From assembly GCA_026874595.1 (NCBI GenBank), contig CM049306.1:32816019-32880018 (forward strand): a DNA stretch of 64,000 nucleotides. Reading direction: 5' to 3'. The position numbers were made by a program, and so were the translations under genes. The DNA comes from Sipunculus nudus (taxonomy: Eukaryota; Annelida; Sipuncula; Golfingiida; Sipunculidae). Under the pieces are notes generated by a model. That model was not told the origin of the DNA and made no database searches. It saw only the letters and a program-made list of their open reading frames with translations. Positions 38,228 through 48,474 of this stretch are shown here, piece by piece (the stretch's first letter is position 1; every line of letters begins with the position of its first letter).

Positions 38228-39294
38228 TTGATTATGCTTCATCACAACTCGGCTGGCGTTGGCCTAAATCGCCAGCGGCGTCGGGCTCTATACAATTTCA
38301 CGTATTTATTAATAATGAAACAAATGATGTTAAAAATGAAAACCGCTCGTCAACACTGCTGATGTTTGTGTATGAAGTCATGTTAGGGAAATATGGAGAG
38401 GATTTAGGTTTCAATAAAATATGCTTAGTCACGACAGCTTCCGAAAGAGCGGGTTCTGGTCAAAGCAGCGTGCGACAGCCTGCTGCAAACAGGTATACCG
38501 ACGGCTAAGGACCCCCGAGCATTATCTCGGTCTTTCGCTAAATTTCGTTTTGATCTGCTGCTCTACATTACTGTGAACAGATTGTCTCAATCTTGCTTTC
38601 GGCAATAACCTGCCAGCTGTAAAAAAATGTTTATGACTGACATGGCTGCAAAGCACATGGAAATCTGACCAAGCATAATTGAGGGTTCCAGGCGTCTGCG
38701 CAGCTGCCCTCAGGCGGCGCTATACTGCCTGTTGGGAATGCTTTGCCATACAGATGTAATATTCGCAAACATGTTTTTAATTTCTCCTGTGAAATACCTT
38801 TCCAGGCAAAATAAAGCACACTTATGCCATTAATTATGTCTACAGCTGTTGTTTTATACTTAGTTTTGGTGCATAAAAAGTATAATTAGTTTTGGTGTTT
38901 AAAGAGAAAAAATGGAATAGTTAAATCAGCAGTATTATTGTACCCGGATAGGCTCTAAAAGCTAGTAGCTTACTTTATATGATATAATGTATCATTAGAT
39001 GCATGATCAGTTATTATTTAACTCTATACACTATATACATTTTAAACTTGTATGGACAGTGAACCATTCAATACATCAGACTAATGAGTTAGTGGCCCCG
39101 TTTGTTGGTTAACTCTTCCGCCTATTAAACCGTTTATTTCATAATATTCACCTGCATATATGGTATTGTATTTGTATTGTATGGATATTGTATTGTGTTA
39201 AATTATTTCGAATGATATTTATTTTTATTTATTTATTTTTTTTGTAATGTTTGGTGTAGGGACTACTTGGCTCAAATGTGAAACTATAAAATCA
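38228..39294. other. Gene-free AT-rich region
   Basis: No feature recognised apart from a short AGTTTTGGTG(C/T)(A/T)TAAA duplication near 38862-38905. Confidence 0.5.
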
Positions 39295-39410
39295 AAATTT
39301 GTTACTTTTCAAGGAAGCACCTTCTTTTATACTTAACGTGCGTTTGCTTACAAAATATTATTTATTCCGTGAAGTCCTTACAAAACATAGTTATTTAATT
39401 TGCCTTGAAA
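39295..39410 (+). repeat. Dispersed repeat B, copy 2
   Basis: Aligns with 32538-32655 in the same orientation (TTTCAAGGAAGCACCTTCTT, GTGCGTTTGCTTACAAAATA, TTAATTTGCCTTG). The 86-codon frame covering it is not conserved between copies. Confidence 0.58.
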
Positions 39411-40733
39411 CAATTCTTTTACAACATGTTGGAAAACACTACTTTACCTTCTATCTTAACCACATTTATACCTACCACGCTGGTGTACATGTATATAGGA
39501 GCCCCGGTGCATTGTGGGTGGCTGATTTGACGCCCACAAATCTTAATTATAACAAGTAGAGTCGTTCTTCTGTGAGTCCGTGTTCATTGAGTATTTCCAA
39601 ATAATAATTTAAACCTGAAGTGAAGCTGGTGTATAAAATTAAGGGATCATCCAGATGTTCTGCTGCTGCCCTGGTGCTCTTTTACGTTTCATTTTTTTTC
39701 TAGGTAGATGCGCAGATTAATGTTGACTAAAACTAGTCGTGAGACGTGTTTTTATACGAACCCCTAATCCCATAAATCTTGCCCTTACTAGGTAACAATG
39801 CAAAACTCGACTTAAATGAGTCATGTCTCTCGTTTTCAATGATTCGCCATCGTCATCAAATTACTTTTTCTTCATGCACGGAACGTTTCGTATTTTTTTT
39901 TTTTGTTTTATCACTTTTCGTCAAATTACAATTTCAGGTACCGTTCGTGATTTTGCTTATGGCTCCGAGTTTGGCGAGACTATAAAACGCTAAAACCCTC
40001 AGCCTCTGTGTTAACGTTAATCGGACCACCACTCTTCAAAGTGGGCCTGTTTAAACATAATGTAGGCCTAACAAACACTGGCTGAGCCAATCAGCGAGAG
40101 ATATTCAGGTGCACACGATGCGAGCGCAGTCAAAATGTACCAGCTGACTGAAACGAGTGGTGGCATAAAATACACGGGTTCACACAAATGCTGCCAGCTG
40201 CTCCTGTCATCTCGGCACAGGGAATTTTACTGGACCTGTCGTTACAAAATTGTTGCGATAGTGTATGAAATATGCACTTACATTTGGCCCATGGACCGTA
40301 ATATTCGTGCAGCAGAGATACATCATAGGACATGAAGGTCCATGTGTGGACTACCTGAATACATAATTTCAGTGCCAATGTTAACCAGCTGCTACACGGC
40401 TGTTCACTAGTGAACATCCGGACCGGAGGCGAGCAGGTACTTGTAGCACTAATGTTAACAAGCGGGTCGAGCAGTGAGACCGCTGCTGGCGTTCCAAAAG
40501 CAACGATACCAATCCATTCACATGAGGCGTGACGGCTTGATATGCAAATGCGGGGGAATCGTCAAGTCCTCAAAGAGCCTTGTGACGCTTTAATATACAA
40601 ATATCAGGGATTCACCATAGGGACTTTACAGGGCTTTAGTGATAAGAGCTGGCACTGAGTTAAGTCTATCGGTACATGGAACAACGTTTTATTTTAAGCA
40701 TTTTAATAGTAAACGCGAATACTTAACCCAAGG
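39411..40733. other. No gene recognised; slightly GC-richer patch at 40030-40500
   Basis: The patch contains a CCAAT element (GAGCCAATCAGCG at 40085), a 14-base palindrome GTTCACTAGTGAAC at about 40402, and an octamer-like ATGCAAAT near 40544. Two similar strings, TGACGGCTTGATATGCAAAT and TGACGCTTTAATATACAAAT, lie about 50 bases apart near 40530 and 40583. It could be a promoter or conserved non-coding element, but no exon is visible. Confidence 0.35.
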
Positions 40734-41280
40734 TAGGGCTATATGATTTGCACATTGCGTATCGCAATACACTGAAAATCGATATTTTGCGATATTTTTA
40801 AATGTACCTAAAACTGTTTCTTTGCAGTAAAAGTGTCTCTGTTATAAATTTAGACATCTAAATGGATTGGGATAAACACAGGCTTTAAGTGAAAGCCGTA
40901 CCGTGTATTTAGACGTTCAGTTGGCGTGATATACCATGCATATACCAAAGGTTCATCCAAGGAAATTCTCATGTCTGCTCCATGACTTATTGTTATACGT
41001 GATATATTTCCATACAACAAAAAGAAAGAATTGTTGTTCACGGTCTTAATAATTAATCATTCATTAATATCCTCTCCTCACACCTTATGATAAAGTTTGC
41101 ATAAAACTTTGCTGAATTATTATACTTAATATTTTATAGAATTAATAGTAATAATAATTTTAACAATGTATATATGAAATAAAGAAAACATCTATTTCTT
41201 GCAAATGTAAAACAATGAAAATATAACTACGCTGCCACATATTACAATATACTGCGATACGAAAGTTTTACAAAGCCCTG
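40734..41280. mobile_element. Candidate hAT-like MITE
   Basis: The left end reads TAGGGCTATATGATTTGCAC then CGTATCGCAATA. The right end, read inward on the minus strand, is CAGGGCTTTGTAAAACTTT then CGTATCGCAGTATA. The matching (T/C)AGGGCT tip and inner CGTATCGCA(A/G)TA give an imperfect terminal inverted repeat of about 40 bases. The CGATATTGCGATA-type tip is familiar from hAT-related MITEs in animals. No transposase is encoded and I could not find the expected 8-bp target duplication, so the call is tentative. Confidence 0.45.
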
Positions 41281-42125
41281 CCAGTTACTCTTATTTGTGA
41301 AATATAACTCCTTGTATACATCACTTGATGTTGTCAGTGATATTTGACGTGTTTAAAATAAAGATAATCTTTTGAACGTCTTAAAAAAATAATTTAAAAA
41401 GCGCCGTCCCTGTGATGCACATGGTGTCCGTTTTCTTATTACAACTGTTTATAACATGTTAGAAGAACAAATGTTGTCTCCGATCATAATTCAAACATGT
41501 TCAACAAGCATAAACCAGATTTCTGCAAATGACAAAGAAGGCATTCTTTCACCTGCTCTCATCAAGTAACCATTCAGCTTCCGCAATCAACCACCTCAGG
41601 TCACATGCTTTATCCTGTTTGTCAATATGGGAAGGGTACCGTGTTTGCTGACAGCCTGCAGATAAACAAGTTCATCTGGTACAAGGGTGTTTTAATTACT
41701 TTTCTTACCGAGAACTACCTAGTTAATTAAAAACTACCCAGAGCTAGTCTAAAATCACAAAAATATTTTAGTAAGGCAGGCGAATAGCAAGCTTTAAGGG
41801 AATATTATATTTTCTAAAGCCAATCCTGGGAATGTTCCCGACTGTTGTTCCTTCCTCGATCCCTTAAAACAGTTTTATATATGTTTATAATGCAACATTT
41901 GTATTTTTCCAAATATATAAACCTCCATGTTATTAATTTGCAGCATTATATGAAAATGTATACAAATATTTCTTCGTAAAAGCGGGTAAACGTTCACGTA
42001 TTATCTCTCTACCGGTATTCCCTCTAGAAAAAAACATCGACATGTCGCTCCATGTTTCTTGTTATCCCAGGGTCCTGAGTACGCAACTATTCTGTTAGGC
42101 CTTTAATCAGTTGACATATTAATAT
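41281..42125. other. Gene-free AT-rich region
   Basis: Nothing recognisable on either strand. Confidence 0.55.
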
Positions 42126-42878
42126 TGTTACGAAACCTAATATAAACAGATCACATATGCGTGATGAACACAAATTCTGTAACGGAGATAAAAAAAATCA
42201 GATTCTGTAACACTAGGCAGCGTGAAATGTCTAGGGAAATGAATAAAGAAGTCAGTGGGTTTTTTTTAACAAATAACTATAATATATTCTTAAAACAACC
42301 CTAACATTACAATACACTAAAAAAATACAACAAATAAATACAATCACACAGAAAATAATGTGCGCAGTACCTGGATACCACCACCGTCACAATGATAAGG
42401 TCTTTAAATGTATTCTCTCGGAGAATGACGTTCCAGTGTAAAGCTCTTGTAACAATCCAGAAAGTAAACTGAAGTTCAAACGAGTCTGAAGAAAATCTAT
42501 AATTTCCGCACACGTCGGATAAGGTCCCACAAACCGACACACACGCTTCTGCGTCCGCTGGAATCGTCTCTGCTATCTGTCCTTTAGCTGTAAAACACAG
42601 CCCCTTTATATACTCTTCACCCCAAGCCGAGAATTTTCCACCTCTAGAACATTCGAAGAATAATACATTATACACGGTAAGCACGCGTCACAGGAATTCT
42701 CTAGAAGAACATAGCCGTTTGTATCCCCACACACCAGGGTCATCACGTGACCCACGACCAGGCGTGAAAGCCCAAGGCTAACATGACAACGAGAGTTCAA
42801 CCAGTACGGATTAAACATAAAGTGCAACAACAACACGAGTTACGCCCGTGTCACACAATAAAAGGAGCACCTATAACA
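42126..42878 (-). mobile_element. Solo LTR of a Gmr1-like element
   Basis: The reverse complement matches the LTRs at 53673 and 59858 along their full length. It covers the TGTTA...CACCTG-type start, AACTCGTGTTG, GTACTGGTTGAACTCTCGTTG, the TATATAAAGGGGCTGTGTTT promoter region, TGTTACAAGAGCTTTACACT, GTTAGGGTTGTTTTAAGAA, and GTGTTACAGAATCTGATTTT near the 3' end. Both ends carry the TGTTA/TAACA termini and are flanked by ATAT (42122-42125 and 42879-42882). There is no internal region. It was left by LTR-LTR recombination. An open minus-strand frame of 125 codons inside it is LTR sequence, not a gene. Confidence 0.93.
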
Positions 42879-43363
42879 ATATGTCACTTACATATGTCTG
42901 TTTGCCCCCTCTGCTTGAAGGAACTATGTATACATCAATCTAGTGTACTTCGGCTGACAGCATTTCTTCAGGGAGAAGAGGATAGATTTTATAGTTCGTC
43001 TTCAAGGATTCATCTGTCATATACTGGTATGCCTTAGGGTGACTCTTTTTACAATCACGCAGCCTCTGTGCAAGAAGCTCCTCGATAAGTATACAATACA
43101 CAGCAACCTTGGTGTCTGTAATAGACTCCCCTCCTGTATAATAGTAGGGAGGTTTCTTTTACCGAGCTACTTCCTCGCTGTGTTGTTCACCTAAGGTCAT
43201 AAACATATTGAGGACGTTTCTTTTACTTTGGCTTTGTGTATAAACTTTGGGTTTTTATACTGTACACGGCAATAGCATACTTAATAATACACACATACAT
43301 ACGAATAATAACAATAATACATAATACAAAACATATCTTACCTTCTGTGTATGTATGTATGTA

Positions 43364-43367
<4 letters not shown>

Positions 43368-43425
<58 letters not shown>
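43368..43425. repeat. (TA)n microsatellite
   Basis: About 29 TA units after a short TATG tract. No transposon end adjoins. Confidence 0.93.
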
Positions 43426-43428
<3 letters not shown>

Positions 43429-43545
43429 GGTTTTTTCCACCTCTAAAGACTACAAAACGTCATCATCCGAGCCATGAAGAGAATTTCGTATTGGTAATAT
43501 AACTAATATAACAATTCATGGAAAGTATATAAAGCATGACATATA

Positions 43546-43548
<3 letters not shown>

Positions 43549-43593
<45 letters not shown>
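43549..43593. repeat. (TA)n microsatellite
   Basis: About 22 TA units. No transposon end adjoins. Confidence 0.93.
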
Positions 43594-43597
<4 letters not shown>

Positions 43598-45111
43598 TAT
43601 ATAACTCAACTTAAAGGGTTAAGAGATTACAGGAGAGCGCTATAAGCACTATTGGTGTTGCATCAAAATTCACTAAGATGAAATCAATTTATAAATCCTA
43701 AACTATCGGCTTCAAGAGATAGCTGTTTGTCAGCTCAGTTTAACTATAACATCGATGAAAAAATTGCATCATACCCCGTAATATACCAGTGGAGTTAAAA
43801 ACTATTCAGAAAGGGTAATATCCTGAGCTGCGGAAATGGTAGTTTTCTAAAAGCTATGTGCATGAAAGAGAATACGTCTTAAAGGTCGCATTTATTAACA
43901 AGGTGATACACACTAAAAACTACCGCCGAATCAATCCAATCACGTTTTGACTGTATAGAGATGTATATCTTGTATAAACAAATACCATAAGCATAACACC
44001 CCTCAGATTTTTCCGGTGTCCCATATTTCTGGGTCTGGCTCATGACCAATTTGGACACTTGACTGGAACTGGAGACCGGAGCGTCCTGGTTGTCTGTTAC
44101 TTGGAATCAAGAAGCTCAACAATCTTCGAGACGGGTCCTTAGCATTCTACTTGCAAACACGATTTTGGGAGCATCCCACAGCAGTGACCCAACAAGACAG
44201 AGGCTGCTTGCATTCCTTTGAATGCAGATGTCAATAGTTTATATATGTGACCATGAGTTTAAACGAGTGTTACTGATGATGGGACGAAATAAAGCTACGT
44301 GATCTTTGGTAAAGACACAATGCGTGTTCGGAGCGTAATACGCATGCGTAGGCAGTTATTTGTGTCCGAAGGACTATTGGTGGTCGGAGCTCCGTGTATT
44401 AAAAGTGGCCTGATTGTACTGTGAACACAGCGGAAACAAACGGTGAGCGGGGCAACGCAACATTCCGATATCACGTGTGTCATGTGATCAGGAGAAATGT
44501 AAACAAGGGACTATACTCTGTGTACTGTGGTAAACGGACTTGGTGCTTTTTACTGTGTTTTTTATCGGATGTTTATTATAATCAGTGCTCTTTAATATAT
44601 TGATATGCTTTTGTTAACTCATGTCTTATTTATCTTTTAGGAGTGTATACATATGCATGAGTATACATATGCTTGTTGTTCTAGACCCGCTTTCTCAATC
44701 TGCCAAAGATTGCAGAGGCCTTGCCGATACGCACGTTTAGGTCGTCTTCCATGATGTTGATGTTGTTTACAGTCCAGCTTACATATTTGAATTTATTTAC
44801 CAGATCCAGAGTGTCGTTGTTTATCTTGATGACCGGTGACAGTGAGGTTTTGTTGAGCTAGGACTATTGTCTTTTTAATGCCTCTTCTCAGGCCAAATTA
44901 CTCGAATGCAGTTGCATAGGCTGAGCATAGTGCTTGTACATAAGTTTCTGAGTGAGACACAAAGCATCATCTTCATACAATAGTTCGCGTACAAATACCC
45001 TTTGCATTTTGGTTTTAGTCTAGCCAGGATAAATAATTTGTCGGAGCTTCGGGTGTGCAGTAGCACATGTTACGAAGACAAATTGCTCAGGGTGACGATA
45101 TTGGGCCGATT

Positions 45112-45167
45112 CGGGAATCGAACCCATGTCGGTGGCGCACAAGTCCGGCGAACCAACCGCTTTGCTA
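45112..45167 (-). promoter_or_regulatory. tRNA-like Pol III promoter in LTR copy 1 of the mini-element
   Basis: On the minus strand, TAGCAAAGCGG (45157-45167) fits the A box TRGCNNAGYGG. About 32 bases on, GGGTTCGATTCCCG (45112-45125) fits the B box GGTTCGANTCC exactly. The spacing is that of a tRNA gene without a long variable arm. In the element's own orientation both boxes are in the middle of the LTR. Confidence 0.75.
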
Positions 45168-45316
45168 GCAAGCTTCACTAGTAAGACAGTTCGGTCCGCT
45201 TTTATGTCACCCCGTCACACACCCCCTATTAAGAGCGTTCTGCTATCAGAACAAGAAAATTTAGCCCAGGAGTCACACTTTGGTGAGCTTATTCCCTGGG
45301 CCACAATTTTACCGTC

Positions 45317-45334
45317 GCGTTGGACGAGCCCCCA
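45317..45334 (-). other. Primer-binding site of the mini-LTR element
   Basis: On the minus strand this begins TGGGGGCTCGTCC, three bases after the 5' LTR, then diverges. The first 13 bases equal those of the 18-nt site of the large element at 54487-54504, so both are predicted to use tRNA-Pro. Confidence 0.8.
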
Positions 45335-45381
45335 TTTTGTTACGAAGACAAATTTCTCAGGGTGAAGATATTAGGCGGATC

Positions 45382-45437
45382 CGGGCGTCGAACCCATGTT
45401 GGTGGCGCACAAGAACGGCGAACCAACCACTTCGCTA
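45382..45437 (-). promoter_or_regulatory. tRNA-like Pol III promoter in LTR copy 2 of the mini-element
   Basis: Minus strand: TAGCGAAGTGG (45427-45437) as A box and GGGTTCGACGCCCG (45382-45395) as B box, with two B-box mismatches from consensus. Position within the LTR is the same as in copy 1. Confidence 0.7.
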
Positions 45438-45840
45438 GCAAAGCTAGCTTCACTAGCGAGACAGTTCGGTCCACTTTAATGTCACCCCGTAACACACACC
45501 AGAGACGTCGTGGAAAGCACGGCGAAGGAAGGTGAAGAAAAACCCACCAAATAGTGTAGGGGCAAGAACACATCCTTGCTTACCTCCACATGAGATCGGG
45601 AACTTTTCTGATCGAGAGCCTGTAAACTGAACTGTTGCCCTCATGTTGTTATGAACCCCCTCAATGATTTTTAGCATCTTTGGAGGACAGCAAAGCCTCT
45701 GGAGTAACAAAAAGAGATAGACTGACTGATATAGTCATAAACCTTGGTAAGGTCGACAAATACTATGGAGAGAGGCATCTTTTGCTTAACACACTTCTCC
45801 AGGAGCTTTTATAAGACTGATTTGCTACTGAAAACTACTT

Positions 45841-47534
45841 CCCCAGGCAACACGCACGTGACAGCTGTTCATTAAGTTTAAATGTATGAATCAGGTGTAT
45901 TAATATTTTGTAAACCATTGCATAAAACAAAAATTAAAAAACAAAATACGGATAAAAAAACGATTATTTACCCTCCAAGAAAGTAACAACATTCGCAATT
46001 TTTTTGTTAATTAAAATGAGACAAAATAATAAAAAAGTGAAATAAAACACAAATGAGAATGATGACAATAAAACTGAGCATACCGAAAATGAAAATATAT
46101 TCCGTGGATTTTATTACTAAACAATAAATTGCCCCTTGTGTGAATCCTTGATTGCAGAAATTGAAAAAAAAACAATTATTGAAATTAAGCCCTCGCGCGA
46201 GAAAGCAGCAAAAAAGTGGAATTAAAATACTAGTAAAACAGCTGCCGCACTCTTGATGACAACAACATGTGTGGATTTGAGGTATTTCTCAGAAAAGTTC
46301 ATCAGGGGGAATATCTGTTCTCATTTACTTCCATTATGTAACATGGTTGTAAACTTTAAATGAAAAGTGTTTTAAAGAGGCTCTATCGAGGGCATTGTAC
46401 TTTCGAAACGAACATCACTTAGTGTTCTGCACCCACGATATGTGACGGGTAATGGGACATCATATCTGAATGTCCCAATCGTATGAAAGTTGTAAACCAG
46501 CCGAAAAATGTGTGGTCTAAAATGAATGTTTTCCCTTACACGGCTTGTTGTTGTTATCCCTGAGCACATACTGACCAGGTTCGAAAATGACGAAATCGCC
46601 ATTCAAAATGGCGAAGTTTATGGTTACTGCCGATAATCCATTCACTATGCTTCGTTTTTTTAATCTATTAGGTTAAGTTAAAACAAAAGGCTTCACTCAC
46701 ACCTACTGTGGGCGGGGGGGGGGGTGTCTTCTTGGGCATACCAAATACACTGAACAGAACGGAACGCGCAACAGGGGCTAAAATAAAAATTAACAAATAA
46801 TATATGCAATTCTCACTACAAGTCCAGAATGATCATCATTCTCAAATTTTGAATATTTTATCACCTGGATGCTTTTTCCTAAGAGGAAAATGAAGAATAC
46901 ATTTACCCTCGACGAATGTTCTGCAGAGAGAAAGAAAAGTATAAGTAAGTCTTCCAGTGGCATTGTCGTCTTGGGAAACTTTACCAAAGCGACTGATAAT
47001 TAATAATTTATAAAGAAAAATGTCCTTCATGAATATATTGTCATTTTTCCAGAGTTTGATGATAAGAATTGTGTCCAATGACTAGTAACTTAGCCCAATT
47101 AATATTATTAGGCCCTGTCAGTCCGTCATCAACACAGTGTGAGTTTCTACAATAAAAGCCTCAGACGCCCTCACCGCTCTATGACGTCGTAATTAAAGTT
47201 AACCCGTGCTACGATTACCCCGTGTCAGCGCATCACTTGTGAGATCGCGAGGTAGCGTGTTTTTAAAAGCAAAATGTAACAAAATTCTGGCTCTCTCACC
47301 AAGTGCCGGGACTATGATTTTCTTCCCCCTCCCTAGTAAACTATTTGCCCTTTTAAAATAATGCGTAACATACGGCATAATGTTTTGTCATTAACTATGT
47401 ACTGATTCTGTCTTCAGCAAGCAAAGTCTTGAAACTGCACCATCACCTCAAGACATAAGAGACATTAACTTATATACAAATGAAATTTCTTTTACATAGA
47501 TTGTACAACTGATTATAATTACTAGAAGGCACTT
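45841..47534. other. Gene-free AT-rich region
   Basis: No gene recognised. A G11 run lies near 46711-46722. A CRE-like TGACGTCG occurs near 47182. Confidence 0.5.
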
Positions 47535-47695
47535 TCCATGGCTTGGGTGGCGTAGGGGTGGACGGAATCAGAGGACTCCAATCAAACTACCCTGTATTGA
47601 CCATAACAGCCCACTCTCATATAAACGTCGGGGATAGAAACTTGGTCGCCAGTGACGAGAGCCGAGCGTTTAATCAATCGACTGTCCTTTTCATT
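47535..47695 (-). repeat. SINE remnant, same family as 33736-33960
   Basis: It shares GTGGCGTAGGGGTGGACGGA, the AACAGCCCACTCTCATATAA segment and CGTCGGGGATAGAAACTTGG, whose minus-strand reading is a decayed B box, with the SINE at 33.7 kb and the fragment at 63.8 kb. Confidence 0.55.
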
Positions 47696-47959
47696 ACATT
47701 GTAAGAGACATAGTGATTAAATACCTAAAATAAACATATATATTAAATATCAGCACGGTAATCAACAAATCCGTATACCGTTCGATGGTCTGGTTAAAAT
47801 TGGCAATTTTAGCACAATGTCAATACCAACGATACCAGACTTCATCCACAGATTCATTACACAGACTTGAAACCCCTATAAATGAATTTCACGTCCCCGA
47901 TTACATAGAAACAGTGCACATGCAATGCATTCTAGGACAAATATAACCGGATGTATTGG

Positions 47960-48470
47960 TAATTTAAGATGGCCGCCTTCTTGGAATTTTACCATGATAC
48001 GGTGAAGTCAACTGGGGCCCCATATCTAAACATATAGAGTATGGTCTGTAAAATTTTTAAGCCAAGTTTAATTCTTCTTTCATCTTTAGGACAATTCCTC
48101 CCAATATGCAGCTTAACGATGGACCAATTGTGATGTTACCAAATTCTTGATAAAAAAAACAGCTAATGAGTACCTGAAAAGATTGGAATCTAAAAAAATT
48201 GAATTTCTAAGCCCCAAAACACGGTAATAGAGTACTTACAATGTTTTCTCGGGACATTATATCTCAAGGTTTTAACGTTTTTAATCTGGCTGCTATCTTG
48301 GCCGCCATCTTTGATGTTGGCCAAATAATTTATTTTCAGCTTGGCCCTATATCTGAAATTAATCATTAAGCTCCAAAGAACACTTTTGCCAACTTTCAAG
48401 CTTCTTTCATTTTTTGCACAATACCTCCAAATATGGAAGATTAACCGCTGATTATAATTCAATTGACCAA
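47960..48470 (+). repeat. Two diverged copies of a GGCCGCC-containing repeat, about 330 bp apart
   Basis: Copy 1 starts near 47967 (GATGGCCGCCTTCTTGGAAT) and copy 2 near 48298 (TTGGCCGCCATCTTTGATG). Both continue with a GGCCC(C)ATATCT.AA segment, CTTCTTTCAT.TTT, CACAAT/GACAATTCCTCC and CAATATG/AAATATGG followed by TTAACCG/TTAACGA. It resembles a dispersed GGCGGCCATCTTGG repeat common in molluscs. The minus-strand frame at 48190-48474 is a by-product. Confidence 0.65.
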
Positions 48471-48474
48471 TCAA

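Larger units (their letters stand above)
42879..44689. other. No gene recognised; two (TA)n tracts and a promoter-like patch
   Basis: (TA)n tracts lie at 43368-43425 and 43549-43593. A GC-richer patch at 44310-44500 contains ACGCATGCGT (NRF1-like), ATTGGTGG (inverted CCAAT), TATTAAAA, CACGTG and CATGTG (E boxes), the sort of mix found in CpG-type promoters. No exon can be linked to it. Confidence 0.35.
45068..45494 (-). mobile_element. Miniature LTR element (TRIM-like) with tRNA-like promoter in its LTRs
   Basis: Two direct repeats, 45068-45219 (152 bp) and 45338-45494 (157 bp), share the termini TGTTACG...CGTAACA (one is CGTCACA) and most of their length. They enclose a 118-bp internal region with no coding capacity. 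On the minus strand the internal region starts AAA then TGGGGGCTCGTCC, matching the first 13 bases of a tRNA-Pro type primer-binding site. It ends in AATAGGGGGTG, a short polypurine tract, before the 3' LTR. The flanks are CACA on both sides (45064-45067 and 45495-45498). All features of a non-autonomous LTR retrotransposon are therefore present in 427 bp. Each LTR also holds Pol III A and B boxes (listed separately). Confidence 0.85.
44690..45840 (-). pseudogene. LINE (non-LTR retrotransposon) reverse transcriptase remnant, interrupted
   Basis: Read on the minus strand from 45840 down, the frames give LLEKCVKQKMPLSIVFVDLT then KVYD (RT motif A). After a frameshift come RLCCPPKMLKIIEGVHNNM, then GGKQGCVLAPTLFG (motif B). 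The reading is broken at 45494-45068 by a mini-LTR element. It resumes as LLHTRSSDKLFILARLKPK, then ELLYEDDALCV (motif C region, YEDD in place of the usual F/YADD). The thumb-like end LVNKFKYVSWTVN, LNVRIGKASAIFGRLRKRV stops near 44690. Frameshifts and stops between segments show an inactive, truncated copy. The motif spellings fit a LINE family common in molluscs; clade not assigned. Confidence 0.85.

Noticed and set aside
42307-42684. 125-codon minus-strand frame
   Set aside because: Lies wholly inside the solo LTR; LTR copies elsewhere do not keep the frame.
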